DNA of 32,268 nucleotides from Chloroflexota bacterium (GTDB lineage Bacteria; Chloroflexota; Limnocylindria; Limnocylindrales; CSP1-4). The notes below the pieces were generated by a model. It worked only from the letters and a program-made list of their open reading frames with translations, made no database searches and was not told where the DNA came from. Below, piece after piece: positions 26,002 to 32,268 of this stretch. The stretch covers positions 1 to 32,268 of the forward strand of contig JADDQH010000028.1 of assembly GCA_016781485.1 (NCBI GenBank). Reading direction: 5' to 3'. The translations under genes and the position numbers were made by a program. Numbering within the stretch: the stretch's first letter is position 1; every line of letters starts with the position of its first letter.

Positions 26002-26517
26002 GTGGAAGCCGTCGTACTCCTGCTCAACTCCGATTACGAGCCGCTCAACGTGTGCAACGTGCGGCGGGCGTTCCGGTTGCTCTTCGGCGAGAAGGCGGAG
26101 GTGATCGAGTACGACCACCACGAGATCCGGACGGCCCGCGAGCTGTTCCGGGCGCCCAGCGTGATCCGGCTCCAGTACCACGTCAGGCGTCCGCGACCGC
26201 GCGTCCGTCTCACGCGCCGCGAGGTATTCGCGCGCGACCGATACACATGCCAGTACTGTGGCCGCGAGACCCACGACCTGACGCTCGACCACGTCGTGCC
26301 GCGGCATCGCGGTGGCACGCACACGTGGGACAACCTCGTGGCCGCGTGCAAGGCATGCAACCACCGCAAGGGCGGCAAGCTCCCCGACGAGGCGCACATG
26401 CGGCCCCTTCGCCAGCCGTTCGAGCCCCGCTGTGACGTCTACACGCAGTTCTCCGCCTACCTTTCCGACCCCCGGAACGAGGGCTGGCGGACGTATCTGT
26501 TCCTCGGCCGCCACTGA
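26002..26517 (+). CDS. HNH endonuclease family protein
   Basis: The 171-residue protein opens with LLLNSDYEPLNVCNVRRAF, the usual N-terminus of a widespread chromosomal HNH family, followed by FGEKAEVIEY. The HNH fold has C83-x2-C86 and C116-x2-C119 as structural zinc ligands, Asp96-His97 in LDHVVPRHRGG with His97 as general base, and Asn111 and Asn120 in the following segments (TWDNLVAACKACNHRKGG). The GTG at 26002 matches the family start; the longer open frame from 25825 overlaps the divergent zinc-ribbon gene and its promoter. No intron, intein or phage context surrounds it, so it is a resident gene of unknown role. It probably leads a run with the nucleotidyltransferase gene 44 bases downstream. 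Confidence 0.87.
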   Translation: MEAVVLLLNSDYEPLNVCNVRRAFRLLFGEKAEVIEYDHHEIRTARELFRAPSVIRLQYHVRRPRPRVRLTRREVFARDRYTCQYCGRETHDLTLDHVVPRHRGGTHTWDNLVAACKACNHRKGGKLPDEAHMRPLRQPFEPRCDVYTQFSAYLSDPRNEGWRTYLFLGRH

Positions 26518-26561
26518 CCCTGCTGGCCGCTGCTGAGCGCGTCGCGTCCCGGCCCGTCTCG

Positions 26562-27926
26562 GTGACCGAACCGCACATCCCGGCGGACGTCCGGGCCGCT
26601 CTCGAGCGCCTGTGGGGCGGCGGGCACGCCGCGTACGTCGTGGGCGGTTCGCTTCGCGACACGCTTCTGGGCAGGACGCCGGCCGACTGGGACATCGCCA
26701 CGAGCGCTCGGCCGGACGCGCTCCTCCGCCTCTTCCCCGGCAGTCACTACGAGAACAGGTTCGGGACCGTGTCGGCCGGGGGACTCGAGATCACGACATT
26801 CCGGCGCGATCACCGCTACGGAGACCATCGCCGCCCGGACGAGGTGACGTTCAGCGACTCCGTCGAGGAGGACCTGGCGCGCCGGGACTTCACCGTGAAC
26901 GCGATCGCGTGGGGACGTGAGGGCGAGTCGCACCGAGAGCCGAGCTTCGTCGACCCGACGGGAGGGCGCGCCGATCTCGACGCGCGTCTACTCCGCGCGG
27001 TGGGAGACCCGGACATGCGGTTCGACGAGGACGCCCTGCGGCTCCTCCGCGGCGCTCGACTCGCAGCCCATCTCGAGTTCCAGATCGAAGCCGAGACGAG
27101 GGCGGCGATGGGGAGGCGTGCTGGCCTCGTCAGCTACCTGTCGCCCGAGCGGATCGGCCAGGAGCTCCGCAAGATGCTGGGCGCTCAGCCACCGTCCCGA
27201 GGCTTACGGATCCTGGAGGAGACGGGACTGCTCGAGCCGCTCTTCCCGGAGCTTGCAGCGCAGCGCGGGATCCCGCAGAACAAGATCCCCGGGATGGATC
27301 TTCTGGACCACTCGCTCGCCACGCTGGACGCGGCGGCGCGACTCGCTCCCGGCCGGCAGCGGCTGCTCCTCGCCGCGCTGCTGCACGACGTGGGAAAGCC
27401 CGAGACCTACGCCGACGGGCACTTCCCGGATCACGACGTCGTGGGCGCGCGGATCGCCGACGCGTTCCTTGCTCGCCTCGCGGTGCCGCGCCGGGAGTGC
27501 GAGGCGGTGGCGTCCCTCGTCCGGTGGCACATGTTCGGGTACGAGCAGGGTTGGAGCGACGCGGCGATCCGGCGTTTCCTCCGCCGGGTCGGACCACACC
27601 GCGTCGAGGAACTGCTGCTGCTCCGCGCCGCCGACAACGTCGGCAGTGGGAAATCGCCCGATGCGGGGCACCTCGACGAGCTCCGCGCGCGCGTCCAGGC
27701 CGAGCGCGAACGGCACGCCCCGATGTCGCTGGCCGATCTCGCTCTCGACGGCCATGACCTGATGGAGGCCCTGGGCATCCCCCCGGGCCCCGCTGTCGGC
27801 CGACTCCTCGAGCGCCTGCTCGAGTCCGTCATCTCGGAACCCGATCGGAACCGGCGCGAGATCCTGCTTTCGGACGCGCGCCGGTGGGCGTCGGAGATGG
27901 GGCTCGTCGAGACGGGAGCGTCGTGA
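26562..27926 (+). CDS. cca: CCA tRNA nucleotidyltransferase / poly(A) polymerase family, HD domain
   Basis: This class II nucleotidyltransferase of 454 residues should add or repair the CCA end of tRNAs. The head has YVVGGSLRDTLLGRTPADWD with metal-binding Asp42 and Asp44, then RRDFTVNAIAW and RFDEDALRLLRGARLAA, the conserved neck motifs. A C-terminal HD domain carries LLAALLHDVGKPE with the His-Asp pair and a downstream RWHMF. The HD part suggests an additional phosphohydrolase activity as in some enterobacterial enzymes. Specialised A-adding or CC-adding variants cannot be separated by eye. Start is GTG at 26562; its stop overlaps the GTG of the next gene by four bases. Confidence 0.9.
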   Translation: MTEPHIPADVRAALERLWGGGHAAYVVGGSLRDTLLGRTPADWDIATSARPDALLRLFPGSHYENRFGTVSAGGLEITTFRRDHRYGDHRRPDEVTFSDSVEEDLARRDFTVNAIAWGREGESHREPSFVDPTGGRADLDARLLRAVGDPDMRFDEDALRLLRGARLAAHLEFQIEAETRAAMGRRAGLVSYLSPERIGQELRKMLGAQPPSRGLRILEETGLLEPLFPELAAQRGIPQNKIPGMDLLDHSLATLDAAARLAPGRQRLLLAALLHDVGKPETYADGHFPDHDVVGARIADAFLARLAVPRRECEAVASLVRWHMFGYEQGWSDAAIRRFLRRVGPHRVEELLLLRAADNVGSGKSPDAGHLDELRARVQAERERHAPMSLADLALDGHDLMEALGIPPGPAVGRLLERLLESVISEPDRNRREILLSDARRWASEMGLVETGAS

Positions 27927-28417
27927 TCGAGCAGCTGCTCCAGGCGGACAGGGCGTTGTCGGTGGGCATGATCGACCAGGCCGAACGGCTCTACCGGCTC
28001 GTTGCCGAACAGGACCCGAAGAACGCGATCGCCGTCGTCGGTCTCGCGCGCGTCACGCTGGAGCGTGGTGACGAGGGCGCGGCCTACGAGCACGTGAGGC
28101 GCGCGCTCGAGCTCGACCCTCAGAACCAGCCCGCGCTGCGCATGGAAGCCCGCCTCTCCGAGATCCTCACCGCTCGCGGACAGCGAGTCCGGCGGCCGGC
28201 GTTCGTCGAGGCGGCGATGGATGCGAGGTCAAGCTCAGTCCGCCTCGGACGACCGGGACCTCGCCGCGCAGACGTGTCGGCGACGCCTTCGGGGGTCGCG
28301 GGGTCTCCTCCGAGACCCGAGGGCACCGGAGACACTGCGAGCGACGACGAACCGGCAGGCGATGGCGAACCCCAGCGACGGCGCAAGGGCTTCCTCGGGC
28401 GGCTCCTGCGCGGTTGA
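27923..28417 (+). CDS. Small TPR-repeat protein
   Basis: A 164-residue protein whose first ~80 residues form about two tetratricopeptide repeats: ALSVGMIDQAERLYRLVAEQ followed by DPKNAIAVVGLARV, and a second unit with EHVRRALELDPQNQPAL. Such repeats bind partner proteins. The rest (about 95-150) is Pro/Gly/Ser-rich and likely disordered, ending with a strongly basic QRRRKGFLGRLLRG that might touch membrane or nucleic acid. No signal peptide. GTG at 27923 overlaps the upstream stop (GTGA) and has GGGAG five bases before it, so translation is coupled to the nucleotidyltransferase. No specific function can be named. Confidence 0.75.
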   Translation: MIEQLLQADRALSVGMIDQAERLYRLVAEQDPKNAIAVVGLARVTLERGDEGAAYEHVRRALELDPQNQPALRMEARLSEILTARGQRVRRPAFVEAAMDARSSSVRLGRPGPRRADVSATPSGVAGSPPRPEGTGDTASDDEPAGDGEPQRRRKGFLGRLLRG

Positions 28418-28489
28418 GACCATCATGCGCGTGACACGATCCACGAGGAATGGGGGCACAGGGACTCCCGCGATGCGGAGGATGAGCTG

Positions 28490-29494
28490 ATGCGGGTCCT
28501 GGTCACAGGCGGCGCGGGATACATCGGGAGCATCTCGGTGGAACGGCTGCTTGCCGACGGCCATGAGGTCACCGTCCTCGACACGCTCGTCACCGGCCAC
28601 CGGGCGGCGGTCGTCGAGGGAGCGGAGCTCCGCGTCGGCTCGGTCGCCGACACCCCGATGGTGGCCACGCTGCTGCGGGAGCGCGGCATCGAAGCGGTCC
28701 TCCATTGCGCGGCGCGATCGCTCGTCGGCCAATCGATGCAGGATCCGGCGCTCTATTTCCGCGAGAACGTCGCCGGCGGCGTAGCGCTCCTCGAGGCGAT
28801 GCGCGAGGCGGGCGTAACGAGGCTCGTCTTCAGCTCGAGCGCCGCGGTCTACGGCGTGCCGGACTCCACGCCGATCCGCGAGACCGACTCCCTGCGCCCC
28901 ATCAACCCCTACGGAGAGACCAAGCGTTCGTTCGAGGGGGCCCTCGCGTGGTACGGCGCGGGGCACGGGTTCCGGAGCGTATCGCTGCGCTACTTCAACG
29001 CCGCGGGCGCCTCGGAGCGGCTCGGTGAGGACCACGAGCCCGAGACCCACCTGATCCCCAACACGCTCAACGCCTACCTCGGCGGCAAGCGGCTCGTCGT
29101 CATGGGGACGGACTACCCGACTCCGGACGGGACGCCCATCCGCGATTACATCCACGTCCTCGATCTTGCCGACGCGCACCTGGCTGCTCTGGTCTATTCC
29201 GGCGAGTCCAAGCAGGGACTCGAAGTCTGCAACCTGGGCTCTGGGCATGGGTTCAGCGTCTGGGAGGTCATCAAGGCGGCCGAGCGGGTCGTCGGGCGAC
29301 TGGTCCCACATGACGTGGGCCCGCGGCGGCCGGGCGATCCGCCGGTCCTGGTAGCCGCACACGAGCGTGCTACGGAGTTGTTCGGATGGGAGCCGAGACG
29401 CGGAAGCCTCGAGGAGATGATCGGCTCGGCATGGGAGTGGCGCCAGCGTCACCCGGCGGGCTACGAGCCGGAGCGTGCCGCGGCGACGCGGTGA
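28490..29494 (+). CDS. galE: UDP-glucose 4-epimerase
   Basis: This short-chain-dehydrogenase family enzyme interconverts UDP-glucose and UDP-galactose. The 334-residue sequence has the NAD loop GGAGYIGS (7-14), SSSAAVYG (115-122) with catalytic Ser, Tyr141-x3-Lys145 in PYGETK, and the later DGTPIRDYIHVLDLADAH segment that is typical of GalE. GGAGG at 28477-28481, eight bases before the ATG, is one of the clearest ribosome-binding sites in the window, in contrast to its leaderless neighbours. The gene follows the TPR gene by 72 bases. Specificity for N-acetylated sugars cannot be excluded. Products could feed the glycosyltransferase at the window end. Confidence 0.94.
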   Translation: MRVLVTGGAGYIGSISVERLLADGHEVTVLDTLVTGHRAAVVEGAELRVGSVADTPMVATLLRERGIEAVLHCAARSLVGQSMQDPALYFRENVAGGVALLEAMREAGVTRLVFSSSAAVYGVPDSTPIRETDSLRPINPYGETKRSFEGALAWYGAGHGFRSVSLRYFNAAGASERLGEDHEPETHLIPNTLNAYLGGKRLVVMGTDYPTPDGTPIRDYIHVLDLADAHLAALVYSGESKQGLEVCNLGSGHGFSVWEVIKAAERVVGRLVPHDVGPRRPGDPPVLVAAHERATELFGWEPRRGSLEEMIGSAWEWRQRHPAGYEPERAAATR

Positions 29495-29537
29495 CCCGCC
29501 GCCTGGGTCGCGTCGGTCGTCCGCCCCGTCTTGGCGG

Positions 29538-29543
29538 TAGCAT
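29538..29543 (+). promoter_or_regulatory. -10 for leaderless ligase-like transcript
   Basis: TAGCAT is followed by six bases and the GTG at 29550, with no ribosome-binding site between. Confidence 0.5.
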
Positions 29544-29549
29544 CCACGC

Positions 29550-30251
29550 GTGAACCGTTCGCGCACCGAGCGCCCGATCCCTCACGACCCCCTGGAGTGG
29601 CGCCCGCAGGTGCCGCTCCCGACGAAGCGACCGGGAAAGATCACGAACCCGATCCTGGAGCCCCAGTGGGAAGGAGTGCGCGTCCTCGTCCACTACGACA
29701 GCGAAGGCGGGGAGGGTGGAGGCGCCCTGCTGCGGTTGATCGACGACGAGGGTGACGACGCCACGGACAGCGAACCGCTGGTCGCCCAGGAGCTGCTCAC
29801 CGCAGTGACGGCGTTCGATTGCGTACTCGACGGGTTCCTGACGCCCCAGGCCACCCGCACCGGGGAGGGGACCTTCCAGGGGACCACCTGGAACGTATCA
29901 GGTCGGCTCTTCCTTCAGCCGAGGGCGGACGTCGACGTGATCGGCCCGCCGGAGGACCCGGGGCAGGCGAAGGTCGCGTTCGTCGCCGTCGACGTCCTGT
30001 GCCTCGACGGGCAGAGCCTGCTCGACGTCCCGCTGCTCGAGCGCAAGCGGCTGCTCGAGAGCCTCCTGATCGTGAGCGACCGCGTGCGGGTGTCGCCGTG
30101 GACGCAGCCGCCGCTCGGCGGATGGCTCCTGACGTGGAAGAGTGCGGGCTTCAGAGGGATCGTGATGAAGGCCGCGAACAGTCGCTACGTCCCGGCGCGG
30201 CAGACGGAGGAGTGGACGCTCGTCTCGGGGCTGCAGAAGGGGCGAACGTGA
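29550..30251 (+). CDS. ATP-dependent DNA ligase-like pseudoenzyme
   Basis: The 233-residue protein follows the adenylation domain of ATP-dependent DNA ligases. Recognisable positions are motif I, normally EPKWDGxR but here EPQWEGVR (38-44) with Gln39 in place of the AMP-accepting lysine; motif III, normally LDGE but here VLDGFL (92-97); motif IIIa FVAVDVLCLDGQSL (144-157); and motif IV, normally EGVVxK but here RGIVMK (202-207). The usual W-x-K-V-K of motif V reads EWTLV. Loss of the nucleophilic lysine argues against ligase activity. It has no OB domain. It may be a nucleotide- or DNA-binding protein, or a decaying gene, though the frame is intact and a promoter is present. GTG start supported by the leaderless hexamer. 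Confidence 0.7.
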   Translation: MNRSRTERPIPHDPLEWRPQVPLPTKRPGKITNPILEPQWEGVRVLVHYDSEGGEGGGALLRLIDDEGDDATDSEPLVAQELLTAVTAFDCVLDGFLTPQATRTGEGTFQGTTWNVSGRLFLQPRADVDVIGPPEDPGQAKVAFVAVDVLCLDGQSLLDVPLLERKRLLESLLIVSDRVRVSPWTQPPLGGWLLTWKSAGFRGIVMKAANSRYVPARQTEEWTLVSGLQKGRT

Positions 30252-30318
30252 CGCCCGTGCGCAGCGAACGACAGACCCGCTGACCGAGCCTTTCCAGCCG
30301 GCGCGCTGGCCCATCCGC

Positions 30319-31128
30319 GTGCGGCTCGCACGTCCCTCCGACCGCGAGGCCGTCCTGTCGTTCGCCGCGAACACCTGGGGCGGCCGAGACTACATCCCGG
30401 ACGTCTGGGATCCCTGGATCGGAGCGAGCGATGGGATCCTGCTCGTCGCGACCCCCGTTCCCCCGGCCGGGGGCCCCGGGCCCACGGACTCCGACGGGCG
30501 CCCGCTCGACCCTGACCGGCCGGTCGCGGTCACCCGCGTAGCGGTGCTCGCCGAGGGTGAGATCTGGTTCGAGGGTCTGCGCGTCGATCCGCGGGTCAGG
30601 GGGCGATCGGTCGCGACGCACCTCCAGGTGGCGGAGCTCCGGTGGGCCGTGGCGCACCGCGCGCGCGTCGTCCGCTACGCGACGGCACCCGACAACGAGG
30701 CCTCGCACCGCCTGGGCGCCCGCCACGGATTCGCGTTGGCGGGGGCGTGGCGGAGGTACGGCGGGGACGAGGAGGAGCAGGGCGAGCGCGTCGACCCCGA
30801 GCGTCTGCTGGAGCGGCTCCGCGAGGCCGGTCTCGGCCTGCCGGACGAGCCGGCGTCGCGACGCTTGTGGTCGCTGGTGGAGGGGGACGCCACGTTCCAC
30901 TCGGGTCGCGGCCTCTACGAATACCGTCCGTGGTCCGTTCAGGCGCTGACACAGGCGCGGTTCGAGGCACACGTACGCCGCGGCGAGGTCGTCGTGGCTC
31001 ATTCCGCCACCGGGGCGCCGGCGCTCGCGGTCCTGCCGCTCTCCGGTGGGCGCCCGGACCTGGCGCTCCACGTGGGACTGCTCGCGGGGACAGGGGAAGG
31101 CGCGGTGGCGCTGATGGAGAGCATCTAG
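30319..31128 (+). CDS. GNAT N-acetyltransferase, ended by an in-frame amber
   Basis: The 269 residues start with VRLARPSDREAVLSFAANTW and contain a full GNAT core: strand pair PVAVTRVAVLAEGEIWFEGL, then LRVDPRVRGRSVATHL for acetyl-CoA binding, and a YATAPDNEASHRLGARHGFA segment. A second, partial GNAT-like domain begins near 200 and stops at a TAG (31126-31128). The same frame then stays open for 74 more codons to 31353 with matching composition, so the gene looks cut by a nonsense codon. The start is uncertain: GTG at 30319, or an upstream CTG at 30280 that would give a TEPFQPARWPIRV opening. Substrate unknown. Confidence 0.75.
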   Translation: MRLARPSDREAVLSFAANTWGGRDYIPDVWDPWIGASDGILLVATPVPPAGGPGPTDSDGRPLDPDRPVAVTRVAVLAEGEIWFEGLRVDPRVRGRSVATHLQVAELRWAVAHRARVVRYATAPDNEASHRLGARHGFALAGAWRRYGGDEEEQGERVDPERLLERLREAGLGLPDEPASRRLWSLVEGDATFHSGRGLYEYRPWSVQALTQARFEAHVRRGEVVVAHSATGAPALAVLPLSGGRPDLALHVGLLAGTGEGAVALMESI

Positions 31129-31353
31129 CGACTCGCCGGGCGCCGTTTGCGCTGCCGGCTGCCCGATCCGGACCCGCCGCTGCTGCAGGGGTTGCCTGCG
31201 GGATCCGTCGACGCACAGCTCCCCCGACGAGAGCACGTGATGCACATCCTCGAGCGGGCGATCGACCACGGGCCGCCCCTGCCCGAGGCCGACCCGGCGC
31301 TGCTCATCTACGGCGACGAGCCGCGACCGATCGCGGTCGCGCCCGCTCTCTGA
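31129..31353 (+). pseudogene. Probable C-terminal remainder of the GNAT gene
   Basis: This stretch continues the reading frame of the preceding gene directly after its TAG, from RLAGRRLRCRLPDPDPPLL to IAVAPAL and a TGA. The content (a basic helix, a strand, a loop, then HVMHILERAI) fits the end of the second GNAT domain. A start at 31147 is formally available but no ribosome-binding site is visible. A CAG-to-TAG change, a sequencing error or readthrough would each explain it; a separate small gene is less likely. Confidence 0.55.
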
Positions 31354-31435
31354 ATCCCCTTCTCCCCGCGGTCGCCGTGTCCCGTCCGCGGTTCGGACGA
31401 AGTCGAGCAGTCGCCACCCGCGCCGGCAAGGCTGC

Positions 31436-31441
31436 TAGGCT
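31436..31441 (+). promoter_or_regulatory. -10 for leaderless glycosyltransferase transcript
   Basis: TAGGCT ends seven bases before the ATG at 31449, the same arrangement as at 15416, 23767 and 29538. Confidence 0.45.
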
Positions 31442-31448
31442 CCCCTCG

Positions 31449-32268
31449 ATGCCAGGCTCTCAGCTTCCGGCCGCTCTGAGGCGCGAGGTGGAGCGTCTCG
31501 GAAGCGCGGACGTGATGGTCGGCATCCCGAGCTTCAAGAACGCGGCGACGATCGGGTACGTGGTGCGCGCGGCGCAGGCGGGGCTCGTCCAATACTTCCC
31601 AGACCTGCGGCCGGTCCTCGTGAACGCGGACGCGGGCTCCCCCGACGGGACACAGCGCGTCGTCGTCGACACGGAGCCGCCCGACTACGTCGAGAGCATC
31701 CTGCTCGTGCGCCCTCGGAACCGGCTGCAGCGGATCAGCCTGACGTACCCCGAGGTGGAGGGCGTGGGCGGCAAGGGCGCCGCCCTGCGCACGATCTTCC
31801 GGATCGCAGAGATGCTCAAGGTGCAGGCGCTCGTGGTGGTCGATTCCGACCTGCGCTCGATCGTTCCCGAGTGGATCGAGCTGCTTGCGGGGCCCATCCT
31901 CAAGGGTGGCTTCGACTATGTGACGCCGCTGTACAGCCGCTACAAGTACGACGGCACGATCACGAACACGGTCACCTACCCGCTGACCCGCGCGCTCTAC
32001 GGCTTGCGCATCCGTCAGCCCATCGGCGGCGACTTCGGCGTCAGCGGCGACCTCGTCCGCCACTACCTATCACTGGACGACTGGACCCCGGAGGTGAGCA
32101 GGTTCGGCATCGACATCTGGATGACGACGAGCGCGATCGCGGGTGGCTTCGCGGTGTGCCAGACGCGGCTCGGCGCGAAAGTGCACGACCCCAAGGATCC
32201 CGGCGCGGACCTCGGCCCGATGTTCAGCCAGGTCGTCGCCACCATCCTGCGGCTCACGCAACGGCACG
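31449..32268 (+). CDS. Glycosyltransferase, GT2/GT81-like, 3' end outside window
   Basis: The frame is open from ATG 31449 to the window end (273 codons, no stop). The sequence has a GT-A nucleotide-sugar domain: GIPSFKNAATIGYVVRAAQ, NADAGSPDGTQ, and VVVDSDLRS as the DxD metal site, followed by FDYVTPLYSRYKYDGTITN and IRQPIGGDFGVSGDL. These segments resemble glucosyl- or mannosyl-glycerate-type synthases and related family 2 enzymes, which make compatible solutes or start polymethylated polysaccharides. The exact donor and acceptor cannot be read off. The upstream TAGGCT suggests leaderless expression. UDP-sugar supply by galE nearby is plausible, not shown. Confidence 0.82.
   Translation, partial: MPGSQLPAALRREVERLGSADVMVGIPSFKNAATIGYVVRAAQAGLVQYFPDLRPVLVNADAGSPDGTQRVVVDTEPPDYVESILLVRPRNRLQRISLTYPEVEGVGGKGAALRTIFRIAEMLKVQALVVVDSDLRSIVPEWIELLAGPILKGGFDYVTPLYSRYKYDGTITNTVTYPLTRALYGLRIRQPIGGDFGVSGDLVRHYLSLDDWTPEVSRFGIDIWMTTSAIAGGFAVCQTRLGAKVHDPKDPGADLGPMFSQVVATILRLTQRH

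Noticed and set aside
26002-26517. HNH nuclease as a sign of a homing element or defence island
   Set aside because: It is a standard chromosomal HNH family between housekeeping genes, with no intron, intein, repeat or other defence gene.

Overview
The window is uniformly GC-rich DNA, densely packed with genes on both strands. It looks like chromosomal sequence from a free-living bacterium. Gene content (GuaB3-type IMP dehydrogenase, PdxS/PdxT, a Ycf45/SpoIIIAA-like R3H ATPase, a SigK/RskA-type pair, Hanks-type kinase, leucine catabolism) fits a high-GC Chloroflexota or Actinobacteriota lineage. I lean to a Chloroflexota relative because of the Ycf45-like ATPase; this is inference. I see no rRNA, tRNA, CRISPR array, transposase or prophage.

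Layout. 175-5766: a GH13 alpha-glucosidase (-) divergent from a membrane Ser/Thr kinase (+), then guaB3 (-) divergent from a threonine dehydratase (+). 5911-15243: two cyclic-di-GMP proteins with degenerate active sites (GGDEF 5911-6969, EAL 14425-15243) bracket a compact minus-strand run, probably one operon read from 14083 down to 6994: pdxS, pdxT, a GNAT-like protein, the R3H ATPase, tmk, an ECF sigma factor and its anti-sigma factor, with 4-base start/stop overlaps at three junctions. 15428-24747: four plus-strand genes that together turn 3-methylcrotonyl-CoA (leucine catabolism) into acetyl-CoA and acetoacetate: MCC beta, methylglutaconyl-CoA hydratase, MCC alpha and HMG-CoA lyase. They are separated by minus-strand genes for a lipoprotein and a secreted subtilase. 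24748-25875: a zinc-ribbon membrane protein whose outer domain is a paralogue of that lipoprotein. 26002-29494: HNH nuclease, CCA-adding-type nucleotidyltransferase, a TPR protein and galE. 29550 to the end: a ligase-fold pseudoenzyme, a GNAT protein cut by an in-frame amber codon, and a glycosyltransferase running off the end.

The most unusual object is the MCC alpha subunit (21683-23722). Its first ~50 residues are an excisionase/MerR-type helix-turn-helix, in frame with a complete biotin carboxylase and biotin carrier domain. A promoter-like TTGACG-17-GACATT lies six bases before its GTG start, and three direct CGCGAC repeats spaced 9 bases apart overlap it. Together these suggest a metabolic enzyme that may bind DNA and control its own pathway.

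A second window-wide pattern is a -10-like hexamer (TAnnnT or close) ending 6-8 bases before ATG/GTG at many genes, which points to widespread leaderless transcripts.
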